64,000 bases of DNA from contig NZ_RHOY01000013.1 in assembly GCF_003946725.1 (NCBI RefSeq), forward strand, positions 25,174-89,173, read 5' to 3'. Origin of the DNA: Agrilactobacillus yilanensis (GTDB lineage Bacteria > Bacillota > Bacilli > Lactobacillales > Lactobacillaceae). This document shows, one piece after another, positions 54,317 to 62,634 of this stretch (the first letter of the stretch is position 1; each line of letters begins with the position of its first letter). The position numbers were made by a program, and so were the translations under genes. Below the pieces are notes generated by a model. The model saw nothing but the letters and a program-made list of their open reading frames with translations, had not been told where the DNA came from and made no database searches.

Positions 54317-55026
54317 TACGAATCGCTGCCGTAGTAGCCGCCATAATACTTATCTTCAGTACTGTTGACCCGATTCATAACGACGCCCAAAATTTTGGCG
54401 TGCACATTTTCTAAAGCAGCTTTTGCTTGTACGACACTATTTTTTAAAGCAATCCCCTGGGGGACAACTAAAACCGTACCATCTACTTTTGTACCCATAA
54501 TTTGAGCATCACTGACGACACCCACTGGCGGAACGTCAAAGATGACAAAATCAAAGTTTTGTTTTAAATCTGCAATGACTTGATTCATCCGCGAAGTATT
54601 TAAAAGTTCTGATGGGTTTGGCGGTATTGGTCCCGATGGCATGACATAAAGATTTTCAACCATCGTCGCCTGCATTGTGGCGGTGTAATCCAACGTATTG
54701 TCCGTCGTCAGTAAAGACGTCAAGCCATATTGATTCGATAGCTGAAAAGTTTTGTGTACGGTTGGTCGTCTTAAATCCGCATCCACTAACAACGTACTCT
54801 GTCCTTGATTCGCCCAAGTCACGGCCAAATTCGCACTAACCGTCGACTTCCCTTCAGATTTTTTAGCAGAAGTAATCATAATCACGGTCAATTTCTGAGC
54901 CACTTGGGAAAATTGAATATTTGTTCGAATGGTCCGAAACTGTTCGGAAATTGTTGCCGTCGGTTCTAAGATCGTCACTAGCTGTACCCCACTTAACGGC
55001 TGCTGTTTGGTAACTTTTGCACACAT
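54316..55026 (-). CDS. BY-type tyrosine kinase (CpsD/Wze)
   Basis: 236 residues from ATG 55026 behind GGGGGG. Walker A SAKKSEGKSTVSANLA, Walker A' LVDADLRRP, Walker B FVIFDVPPVG, and a C-terminal Tyr cluster (DKYYGGYYGSDS) for autophosphorylation. Works with the adjacent Wzz-like activator to control chain length and polymer export. Confidence 0.95.
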   Translation of the reverse strand: MCAKVTKQQPLSGVQLVTILEPTATISEQFRTIRTNIQFSQVAQKLTVIMITSAKKSEGKSTVSANLAVTWANQGQSTLLVDADLRRPTVHKTFQLSNQYGLTSLLTTDNTLDYTATMQATMVENLYVMPSGPIPPNPSELLNTSRMNQVIADLKQNFDFVIFDVPPVGVVSDAQIMGTKVDGTVLVVPQGIALKNSVVQAKAALENVHAKILGVVMNRVNSTEDKYYGGYYGSDS

Positions 55027-55051
55027 TTCAACCACCCCCCTTTTTTAATAC

Positions 55052-55807
55052 TTAGCCTTGAATCCGTTTGGCTGTACGGCTTTTTTCAGTTTTGGCCGTT
55101 TTTGGTACTTGGCGCTTTGTACTTTCTGGAATTTCAAAAACTAACCCTAAATTAGGTAAATCCAATGTTTCTGAAATAAACTGGACATCTTTGACGGTCT
55201 TATCAAAGTATTCCCGTAAAATTGCCAGCAATAAGCCTATCAGAAAACCACCTACAAGCCCCACGGCCAAATTCTTTTTTAAACTCGGTGAGACCACCCG
55301 GTGATCGGTTTTTGCTTTGGAGATAATGGAAATATTATTTACACTCATGATCTTGCCGATTTTCTTTTTAAAAACTTCAACCGTTTCATTAGCTATATCC
55401 GCAGCTAAATATGGATTTTTAGCCCGCACATCTACTGAAAAAACTTGTGAATTTTCTTTATTAGAAATCGTAATCATTTTTTGTAACTGCTGAACATTGC
55501 CTGTAAAATCACCCTTGGCTCTTAAATTCTGAACCACATCATCTAAAATAATAGGATTGCGAATAATATCTTTATACGTATTAATCATTTGAATGTCTGT
55601 CTGAATTTGATTGGCCTGCACAACAGTATTGCTTTGCTTACGGTTCACCAGTACTTGCGCTGAGGCTTGATACTGCGGTGTCATTAAAAAATAGGTGCCC
55701 GCCCAAACGCCGCCGGTAATCAGCAGCGTTATCAAGCCGACCAATCGAAAATGTTTTTTTAAAATCACTAAAATACGTTCAATGCTGATTACCGTATTCA
55801 TTTCCAT
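55052..55807 (-). CDS. Chain-length determinant / kinase activator (CpsC/Wzz)
   Basis: 251 residues. Two membrane spans (about 22-42 and 178-198) enclose an extracellular helical region; the second span carries the Pro-containing AVGLVGGFLIGLLLAIL pattern, followed by a basic cytoplasmic tail that activates CpsD. GGGGGG precedes ATG 55807. Confidence 0.93.
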   Translation of the reverse strand: MEMNTVISIERILVILKKHFRLVGLITLLITGGVWAGTYFLMTPQYQASAQVLVNRKQSNTVVQANQIQTDIQMINTYKDIIRNPIILDDVVQNLRAKGDFTGNVQQLQKMITISNKENSQVFSVDVRAKNPYLAADIANETVEVFKKKIGKIMSVNNISIISKAKTDHRVVSPSLKKNLAVGLVGGFLIGLLLAILREYFDKTVKDVQFISETLDLPNLGLVFEIPESTKRQVPKTAKTEKSRTAKRIQG

Positions 55808-55811
55808 AAAC

Positions 55812-56651
55812 TCACCCCCCCAACCGCTGCTTGCGTTTAAGCTCGCTGCTCAAAGTGGCCACCAAGCCTAAAACTAAACTTAATAATCCTGCAATCACAA
55901 ATAGCCAAGTGATTGCTTGCAAATAAGTCGTCACAAATTGATATAAGCCTTGGGTTTTAATCGCTAAACGCGGAATAATTCGACTGTAAATTAAGGCGAC
56001 CGGCCCAATAATTAACATTAGACCATTGGCTAATAAAGCATAGGCCAAATAGCGCCACAAGCGATGATTAAAATGCAATATCCGCCAGAGACTAAAAATT
56101 AAAATAAGTCCTAAGACCGCTACCCCAATCAAGGTTAATAATAAATAGCGCTGTACTTGTCGAACATTGCGGCCAATTTGATTCAAATAAGGGATTTGAA
56201 TACTGTTGGTGTAGCGGTTAACAGCTTGATCTATTAATTGATCAACCGCCTTCTTCTGGGCTTTTGTTAACGTTAGATCCGCTTTTTTTTCATAAGCCGT
56301 CAGCTTTGTTTCTAGTGCTTGCCGAACTTTAGGTGCTGGCAATTTAATCCCGGCACCGGCATAAGCTCGATCCACAAAATAGGCCACATCTTGCGTCACA
56401 ACTTTTTTTGTGGGTACTGATTTAAAAACTGTTTTTGGGACGCCTGAGCCAAGACCAAGATTTACAATGGCCGTGTTCGCAGATTTTGTAACATAAGTCA
56501 CATATCCTGAACGCCGTAGCTGAAGTTTCGTAAAGTCTGGCTGCATTACCGTCATCCGGACGATACAAAGCGTACTAATAACAAATAGGCAAAACGTTAA
56601 TAGAAATGTGAGTATCAAAGTGCCTAAATGTTTCAAAGTTCGTCCAGACAT
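55812..56651 (-). CDS. Four-span membrane protein of unknown function in EPS operon
   Basis: 279 residues. One span at about 10-32, an extracellular helical region with many Lys/Gln (about 40-155), then three spans (about 165-190, 200-225 and 240-268). No family recognised. It lies between the sortase and chain-length genes, with AGGGGAG before its ATG. A role in anchoring or exporting the polymer or the surface protein is possible but unproven. Confidence 0.6.
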   Translation of the reverse strand: MSGRTLKHLGTLILTFLLTFCLFVISTLCIVRMTVMQPDFTKLQLRRSGYVTYVTKSANTAIVNLGLGSGVPKTVFKSVPTKKVVTQDVAYFVDRAYAGAGIKLPAPKVRQALETKLTAYEKKADLTLTKAQKKAVDQLIDQAVNRYTNSIQIPYLNQIGRNVRQVQRYLLLTLIGVAVLGLILIFSLWRILHFNHRLWRYLAYALLANGLMLIIGPVALIYSRIIPRLAIKTQGLYQFVTTYLQAITWLFVIAGLLSLVLGLVATLSSELKRKQRLGG

Positions 56652-56663
56652 GGCGTTACTCCC

Positions 56664-57314
56664 CTATAAATTTAATTTTGGTCCTGAAACTAAAGTGCCA
56701 TAAACCGCTAAACGCTGTGCCGTATAGCCAATTGTTGTGGTGGGATAACAAGTGTACAAAATCACTTTATAAGCACCACTCAGATCAAATGCTTGGCCAT
56801 CGTTATAGGCCACTACTTTTTTAGCCGTTATTTCATACTTATATGTCCCGTAGTTGGTCTCAATCACGATAGTTTGTCCCAATTTGACTTGGCTGAGAGC
56901 CGCCATGGCCGTTGTATTATGGCCAGCAATCAACGTTGTGCCAGCACCGCCGGGAAAACGGCTGCCATTAAACATCCCTGCGCCTTTAGCTAACTGTGCA
57001 TTGCCATCGCCGTAATATAAAGGCTGCTGCAAATCTACAGCTGGCACTTGCAACCGCCCAAACAATTGCCCATAACTGGGCAAAACCTGCTGTTTAACAG
57101 CTGCTTTTTGCGCTGTCTGCTGCTTAGCAGATTTAAAAACATCCGTTGCAGCTGCTGTTTTAAAACTTGGCGGTCGATCTAAGGTAATCAAAGTTATCGT
57201 GCTACTGATAAAATTTAAAAACGGTCGTGCTGCCACATAAAAAAGCCCATAGCCTAAACCTAAAAATAACAAAGGTATATAAACGTATCGCCAAAACCGC
57301 CGTGCTTTTTTCAT
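56664..57314 (-). CDS. Sortase
   Basis: 216 residues. One N-terminal span (about 11-28), then the sortase barrel: LYYGDGNAQLAKGAGMFNG, catalytic His132 in LIAGHN, Cys189 in ILYTCYP and Arg201 in AQRLAVYG. The ATG overlaps the stop of the surface protein gene (TGATG), suggesting that this protein is its substrate. The spacing fits class C/D-like sortases used for specific partners rather than the housekeeping class A; class by eye only. Confidence 0.88.
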   Translation of the reverse strand: MKKARRFWRYVYIPLLFLGLGYGLFYVAARPFLNFISSTITLITLDRPPSFKTAAATDVFKSAKQQTAQKAAVKQQVLPSYGQLFGRLQVPAVDLQQPLYYGDGNAQLAKGAGMFNGSRFPGGAGTTLIAGHNTTAMAALSQVKLGQTIVIETNYGTYKYEITAKKVVAYNDGQAFDLSGAYKVILYTCYPTTTIGYTAQRLAVYGTLVSGPKLNL

Positions 57315-58000
57315 CAGTCTGTCGTCCGTTGGTATTTCCGAGTTAAATAAAAACCACCGGCTAATAAACTCAAAATAAGCCCTAAAGCAATGATTGTTGT
57401 CCCATAAGAGACACCTGTTTGTTTCACAATCGTTGTTGCCCCATTACTCCCCGTTGTTGACGCCGGTTCATAAATTACTTTGCCTTGCTTATCGGTAATT
57501 GTCGGCGCAATATTACTGTCGGTAGCATTAGCGGTCGCTGTTGATGTCTCGTCAGCGACATTGCTATCTGTCGTATCACTTGACCCATTCGCATCACCTT
57601 GGCCAAATGTCACGGTTAAACTCAACTGTTTTGCAGCATGGTAAACCGTTTGGCGCAACGCTTCTTTTTTACTAGCTGATAATCTCTGTCCTACTTCTGA
57701 GTAACTCGTGGCGCTAGGGGCATAAACATCAATGATCTCGCGTGCGTGATTGATATCCGCATTCACCGCATCTGCTTGTGCTTGCGTAATTGTTGTTTGC
57801 GCACTATTCACATAATTTCGAGCTTGATTCAAGTCTGCGTCATTAATTTGTAACTTGCCGTTATTTGCCCCTTTTTCCAAGTTCGTAATAATTGATTGTC
57901 CCGGATTAGTAGTTGTCTCTGCCTGTACCGAATTTGTCAAACGTGCTAGACCAATAAGTGATAAAACGAGTGCTGCGAAGCTAATTAATAATTTTTTCAC
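57314..58000 (-). CDS. Secreted surface protein with a variant sorting signal
   Basis: 228 residues from GTG 58000 behind GGGAGG. Signal peptide (about 1-27, ending SVQA), a helical Asn/Ala/Gln-rich domain (about 28-130), a Ser/Thr/Asp linker (137-190), and a C-terminus with VKQTG (192-196), a hydrophobic span (about 199-220) and the basic tail RKYQR. That order is a sortase sorting signal in which LPxTG is replaced by VKQTG. First gene of the EPS operon, overlapping the sortase gene. Confidence 0.75.
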   Translation of the reverse strand: MKKLLISFAALVLSLIGLARLTNSVQAETTTNPGQSIITNLEKGANNGKLQINDADLNQARNYVNSAQTTITQAQADAVNADINHAREIIDVYAPSATSYSEVGQRLSASKKEALRQTVYHAAKQLSLTVTFGQGDANGSSDTTDSNVADETSTATANATDSNIAPTITDKQGKVIYEPASTTGSNGATTIVKQTGVSYGTTIIALGLILSLLAGGFYLTRKYQRTTD

Positions 58001-58112
58001 AATATATTATCCTCCCAATGCAGATTTTTTAACTATCCTCATAATAACAAAAAAAGCCATGGTACTTTTATCAACTATTAAAAGGATTCTTATCATATTT
58101 TGGTATATTCGA

Positions 58113-58132
58113 TGAATTTCCCGGGAAATTCA
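58113..58132. promoter_or_regulatory. Perfect 20-bp palindrome upstream of the EPS operon
   Basis: TGAATTTCCC followed by its exact reverse complement, 113-132 bases upstream of the GTG at 58000. A likely regulator-binding site. No clear promoter hexamers were found between it and the operon. Confidence 0.6.
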
Positions 58133-58149
58133 CCTTTTAAATTTTAGCC

Positions 58150-58193
58150 AAAAAAAAATAAGCGGCCTCAATTTTACATTTGAGGTCACTTAT
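58150..58193 (-). terminator. Terminator of the phosphomevalonate kinase gene
   Basis: Minus-strand GATAAGTGACCTCAA pairs with TTGAGGCCGCTTAT around an 8-base loop and is followed by eight or nine T. Confidence 0.8.
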
Positions 58194-58226
58194 CTCGTAT
58201 TTTCACGTGATCGTTACAATTTATTT

Positions 58227-59300
58227 TTACTCCATCACTTCATGGACTTTTAAATTTAACGGTTCCACGCCTAATTCTTGCCACTGTGTATAAATTTGGT
58301 TTCTGGCACTATCCGTTGCAATTACCGCAATCCCGCAGTCACCACCGCCAGCGCCAGATGTTTTAGCAGCGCCGCCATTGACTTCGGCCACATCACACAT
58401 TTGCTTTAATAAAGGTGTTTCAATCGAAACTTGGCTAAAATCACTAAGCGTTTGTAAAATATGCCGATTCATCGTAATCTGTGTCTGAATGCCTTGCATA
58501 TCACCGGCTTTAAAACTTTGAATCAGCTGATCCACACAAGCTTTAGAGGCCTGTAAAAAGGTTTCATACGCTGCATGATTTGTGGCGGTGGCAATCGTGA
58601 TTTTATCAACTAACTGCGATGTTGATGCTGGTGAGCCGCTCCAGCCGATTAAAAGCTCTAATCCCTCAGGCGGTGTCAAAATTTCGATCGCTAAGCCCGG
58701 CCAAGGCATGTTTAATAAAGCGCTTAAAGTACTGGTATGCCGCTGCGCTGAAAGCCAATCATGATTAAATGACCGATAAGCAATCCAGCCACCATAAACA
58801 CTGGCCGCAATGTCACCTAAAGAGCCATTGCCTTGCATATCTAAATGGGCAATCGCCGCTAACTTATAGATTTGATCCTTAGTTAAGGTCAAATCATAAA
58901 AACGGCATAAGGCTTTAATCGTTCCAACGGTCACTGCTGCCGAACTGCCTAGTCCGTATTTTCGACCATCTTTAGAATCCAGCTGTGAATTGATTTTTAG
59001 ATTAAACAGCTTTAAAGCCTTACCTTGTTCCCGCGCATATTGTTCTGTAAAACGAATGGCTGATAAAATATAATGAAACGGATTATCCCGATTATCAAAA
59101 ACTAATTCATCGCCATGACGCCGCCAATAAAGGGAGTTCTCCTGATATTGTTTCGATTCAATTCGTCCGAAACCTTGGCTTTCAGCGATTGACACAGTCA
59201 CAAATTGATCTAAAGCAACAATGACGGCAGGAAAACTTGGTTCCACGACAGCATATTCGCCAGCAATATAAAGCTTTCCAGGTGCTTTAACCGTTATCAA
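58227..59300 (-). CDS. mvaK2: Phosphomevalonate kinase
   Basis: 357 residues from TTG 59300 behind AGAAGG. GHMP kinase: KAPGKLYIAGEYAVV at the N-terminus, YGLGSSAAVTVGTIKAL (phosphate loop) and KTSGAGGGDCGIAV near the C-terminus. Second kinase of the mevalonate pathway to isopentenyl diphosphate. The mevalonate kinase and diphosphomevalonate decarboxylase genes that usually precede it are not within the 325 bases upstream, so it stands alone here. Confidence 0.93.
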   Translation of the reverse strand: MITVKAPGKLYIAGEYAVVEPSFPAVIVALDQFVTVSIAESQGFGRIESKQYQENSLYWRRHGDELVFDNRDNPFHYILSAIRFTEQYAREQGKALKLFNLKINSQLDSKDGRKYGLGSSAAVTVGTIKALCRFYDLTLTKDQIYKLAAIAHLDMQGNGSLGDIAASVYGGWIAYRSFNHDWLSAQRHTSTLSALLNMPWPGLAIEILTPPEGLELLIGWSGSPASTSQLVDKITIATATNHAAYETFLQASKACVDQLIQSFKAGDMQGIQTQITMNRHILQTLSDFSQVSIETPLLKQMCDVAEVNGGAAKTSGAGGGDCGIAVIATDSARNQIYTQWQELGVEPLNLKVHEVME

Positions 59301-59625
59301 AATAAATACCTTCTTCTATCTAAAATTAAGCTCTTTCATCTTAATAAAGAACTTGTTCACTTATTTTGTAAATTTTGATTCAGTGTCTGTTACGATAAAC
59401 GAAACTGAACCAAACAATCCTCAGTATATCTTAGCAGTTAAATTCTTTAAATATCAAGATTTTAACGGGAAACTCCAGAGAAATTATTGAAAATTTAAGG
59501 ATATTTTACATTGTAAAAAAACAGTATTTGACGCTGACCATGCCGTAATTCTATACTGAACCTATGTCGTACTGATTGCTAAAAACCAACTTAATTATGA
59601 ATTATTCAAAAAATGGAGGACAATC
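59301..59625 (+). other. 325-base divergent intergenic region
   Basis: Holds promoters for mvaK2 and the histidinol phosphatase gene. For the latter, TTGACG (59528-59533), 18 bases, TATACT (59552-59557) is a good candidate. TTTTACA-T-TGTAAAA (59504-59518), a perfect hyphenated palindrome, lies just upstream of it and may be an operator. Nothing coding is visible. Confidence 0.55.
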
Positions 59626-60462
59626 ATGTTAAAAAAAGACGGTCATACCCATACGGAATTTTGTCCCCACGGTGCCGGGGATGATGTGGAATTAATGATT
59701 CAAAAAGCCATTCAATTTGGTTTTCAAGAATACAGTATTACAGAACATGCGCCTTTGCCACCGGAATTCCACCAAGACTATCAAGGCAGTACTAGCGGAA
59801 TTGAAGAAGCTGCCATGTCGCTGACAGATTTACCGGCTTATTTCAAAAAATGCCAAAAACTGCAGGCCAAATATCGGTCTCAATTAAAGATTAATATCGG
59901 CTTTGAATTAGATTTTTTACCTAGCCAACTTGCTTGGACGAAAGATTTTTGGGCTGAATACGGGGCCCAAACAACGGATAACGTCTTATCTATCCATTTT
60001 TTGAAGGGGTTAAATGATAAATATTGGTGTGTCGATAATACGATTGAAGAATATCAAACTGGTTTACTGACGCCAATTCAAGATGCGCAGTTGCTTTACG
60101 GCCAATACTTAGACGCGTTAAAAACTGCCGTCACTACAAACTTTGGCCCTTATGCGCCCAAACGATTAGGCCATTTAACGTTGATCAAAAAATTCCAAGA
60201 CGCCTTGCATTTGCCGACGACCTTTGATGCTAATAACTTAACAAAATTAACCGCCCTTTTGACGGCTGTTCAAAAAAATAATTTTGCCTTAGATTTAAAT
60301 ACTGCTGGCCTTTATAAAACTTACTGTAATGAAACCTATCCCGATCCTCAGACCATTCAAAAAGCTTATGACATGGGCATCCCCTTGGTTTATGGTTCAG
60401 ATGCCCATAGCGTTTCAGCTGTTGGCGGCGGCTATCATCAAGTTGCCCAATATTTAAATTAA
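59626..60462 (+). CDS. hisK: Histidinol-phosphatase, PHP family
   Basis: 278 residues; TGGAGGA precedes the ATG. PHP metal-binding motifs: DGHTHTEFCPHG, ITEHAPLP, FELDFLP, LGHLTLIKKF and the C-terminal YGSDAHS. Hydrolyses histidinol phosphate, the penultimate step before HisD. It lies just before the T-box-led hisZGD operon, with its own promoter. Confidence 0.92.
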   Translation: MLKKDGHTHTEFCPHGAGDDVELMIQKAIQFGFQEYSITEHAPLPPEFHQDYQGSTSGIEEAAMSLTDLPAYFKKCQKLQAKYRSQLKINIGFELDFLPSQLAWTKDFWAEYGAQTTDNVLSIHFLKGLNDKYWCVDNTIEEYQTGLLTPIQDAQLLYGQYLDALKTAVTTNFGPYAPKRLGHLTLIKKFQDALHLPTTFDANNLTKLTALLTAVQKNNFALDLNTAGLYKTYCNETYPDPQTIQKAYDMGIPLVYGSDAHSVSAVGGGYHQVAQYLN

Positions 60463-60465
60463 TAC

Positions 60466-60493
60466 TTGACAATTTTCAGAATCATATTATACT
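60466..60493 (+). promoter_or_regulatory. Promoter of the his operon
   Basis: Consensus TTGACA (60466-60471), 16 bases, TATACT (60488-60493), starting four bases after the hisK stop. Confidence 0.8.
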
Positions 60494-60499
60494 AACCTT

Positions 60500-60830
60500 A
60501 TTCTCATAAAACGTTAATAAAATGAAGTAGTGATTAGAAAAAGTAAATTAAGCGTGATGCCAAGAGAGTTCCGTAGCTGCGAAGGAACCATCAAGCTAAT
60601 TGAACACACATCTATGAACTTGACGATTGAAATTAGTAGGTCGCCACGCAGCAATTGCGTTATCATAGCTACTCTAGACTGTTAAGGCTCTTTGACCTAG
60701 ACTTAGTCTTCAGTAGTGTGAGGTTTACATCGTGAGGTGTAAACAAAATTGAGGTGGGACCGTAATTAAGTGAAGTTAATTGCCCTCGAAAACATAAGTT
60801 TATGTTTTCGAGGGCTTTTTTTTTGAAATT
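60500..60830 (+). ncRNA. T-box leader, probably histidine-tRNA responsive
   Basis: About 330 bases between hisK and hisZ. AGAGAGTTCCGTAGC/GGAACC form the apical part of Stem I, and the T-box GAGGTGGGACCG lies before a strong terminator. Its bulge TGGG would pair with a tRNA ending in C before CCA; C at the discriminator position is peculiar to tRNA-His. A CAC triplet stands in the likely specifier region (TTGAACACACATC). Gene context (hisZGD) agrees. Binding of uncharged tRNA-His should prevent termination. Confidence 0.88.
60782..60825 (+). terminator. T-box-controlled terminator of the his operon
   Basis: GCCCTCGAAAACATAA pairs perfectly with TTATGTTTTCGAGGGC, followed by nine T. Confidence 0.9.
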
Positions 60831-60855
60831 AAATTAAGAATGGAGGTCATTAGCC

Positions 60856-61998
60856 ATGTCCAACAAGCAATTACCAACGGGCACCCGAGATGAATTCGGC
60901 ACAATTGCCATGGTTAAAGAACAAGTCACACAAACAATTCAAACAAATCTTAAAAATCGGGGTTTTCAAAAAATCATCACGCCTTTATTAGAATATCGTG
61001 ACGTTTTTAAACCACTAGCGAAACAAACTTATCAACCTTATCAATTGATCGATGAGCATGGCGATACTTTAGTTCTACGGCCAGACATGACCTTGCCCGT
61101 TGCCCGGGTGATGAGCGCAACGGGCATCGACACGCCGGTAAAATGGTATTACAGCGGTGATATTTTCCGAGTTAAACGGCGACTATCCGGCAGCTATAAT
61201 CAAGTGACTCAAGCCGGCTTAGAAATTATCGGTTATGCCTCTTTAAAAGCCGAATGGGAATGTTTGATCACCGCCAGTGAAATTTGTCAGCAGCTGGCTA
61301 TTCCTGATCTCACCATCGAACTTAGCGATGCGCAATTTGTAGCTAAGGTTTTAAATGTCTTACCGATCAATGATTTAATGCAGCAAAATTTAAAAACTGC
61401 CTTATTTGCGAAAGATCTAACCCATTATGCCAAGCTCATTCAACCTTTAAAAAATGATCGTTTTTATCCCTTCTTAGAAGCTTGGCCTTGGTTATTCGGT
61501 GATTTTGAAGCCGTATTACAGCAATTAACCACCTTGCCGCAACAACCAGCGCTACAAAATATCATCGGTGACTTAAAAAAGACCAAAAACTTCTTACAAC
61601 AGCATTTTCCTACATTAACCGTCACTTTAGATCTCAGCGTTGAGTCCCCGCAAGAATATTATACCGGAATGGTTTTTAAAGCTTACAGCCAAGCGGCCAA
61701 TGATTACCTCTTCAGCGGTGGTCGTTACGACCAGTTATTGTCCAACTTCCAACAAACCATTCAACCGGCAGTAGGTCTCGCCTTTGATATTGATGCCATT
61801 GTGGCCCAGCAAGCTTTACAGCAGCCACCGGTAAAAACATTGATTTACTTTGAGCCGGAACAATGGGCAGATGCCCAAGCGCTACAAGCCAACATCCCTA
61901 ACAGCAGCCTTTGTTTAACGGATAGTTCTAAAGCCGCCCAGCGGATCGCTGAACAGCAAGCTGCGAAACTTATTGATTTAACAGAAAGGCAGGCCTAA
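60856..61998 (+). CDS. hisZ: ATP phosphoribosyltransferase regulatory subunit
   Basis: 380 residues; GGAGG precedes ATG 60856. A HisRS-like catalytic core without the anticodon domain: LPTGTRDEF, ITPLLEYRDVF, VLRPDMTLPVAR (motif 2-like), and LFSGGRYDQLL. Partner of the short-form HisG encoded next, conferring histidine feedback. First gene after the T-box. Confidence 0.95.
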   Translation: MSNKQLPTGTRDEFGTIAMVKEQVTQTIQTNLKNRGFQKIITPLLEYRDVFKPLAKQTYQPYQLIDEHGDTLVLRPDMTLPVARVMSATGIDTPVKWYYSGDIFRVKRRLSGSYNQVTQAGLEIIGYASLKAEWECLITASEICQQLAIPDLTIELSDAQFVAKVLNVLPINDLMQQNLKTALFAKDLTHYAKLIQPLKNDRFYPFLEAWPWLFGDFEAVLQQLTTLPQQPALQNIIGDLKKTKNFLQQHFPTLTVTLDLSVESPQEYYTGMVFKAYSQAANDYLFSGGRYDQLLSNFQQTIQPAVGLAFDIDAIVAQQALQQPPVKTLIYFEPEQWADAQALQANIPNSSLCLTDSSKAAQRIAEQQAAKLIDLTERQA

Positions 61999-62001
61999 CT
62001 T

Positions 62002-62631
62002 ATGACTTTAAAAATTGCACTCACGAAAGGTCGGACCGAAAAACAAGTCCTGCCACTCCTAGAGGCTAGCGGTATTGATTGCAGTGCGATCCGTAACAAA
62101 GGCCGCCAGTTGATCTTTAACGAAGATCCGGATTTTCATTTCATTTTGGCAAAAGGCCCTGATGTGGCAACTTACTTAGACCGCAGTGCCGTGGATATCG
62201 GCATCGTTGGTTCCGATATTTTAGCTGAGCAACAAAATACCCAATATGACATGCTGGATTTAAAAACGGGCCAATGTCGGTTCGCACTGGCATCCACACC
62301 AGATTTTAACCCTAACCAAACTAAACGTAAAATTATCGCTACTAAATACCCTAATATTACACAAAGTTACTTCGAACGCATCGGAGAAGATGTGGAAATC
62401 ATCAAAATTGAAGGTTCCGTGGAATTAGCCCCCCTAGTTGGTCTCGCCGATGCCATTGTGGATCTTGTGGAAACAGGGTCTACCTTAAGGGAAAACAATT
62501 TAAGAATTTATACCGAATTACAACCGATTTCGACACATTTGGTGGTCAACCGGCTGGCTTTAAAACAAAAACGTTCAGAAATCTTTCAACTCAGTGCGAA
62601 TCTAAAACGTGCCCAACAATTGGAGGTCTAA
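62002..62631 (+). CDS. hisG: ATP phosphoribosyltransferase, short form
   Basis: 209 residues, the short form that needs HisZ. KIALTKGRTEKQVLPLLE, DIGIVGSDIL and the PRPP-binding ADAIVDLVETGSTLREN. First step of histidine synthesis. It begins three bases after the hisZ stop. Confidence 0.96.
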   Translation: MTLKIALTKGRTEKQVLPLLEASGIDCSAIRNKGRQLIFNEDPDFHFILAKGPDVATYLDRSAVDIGIVGSDILAEQQNTQYDMLDLKTGQCRFALASTPDFNPNQTKRKIIATKYPNITQSYFERIGEDVEIIKIEGSVELAPLVGLADAIVDLVETGSTLRENNLRIYTELQPISTHLVVNRLALKQKRSEIFQLSANLKRAQQLEV

Positions 62632-62634
62632 TCA

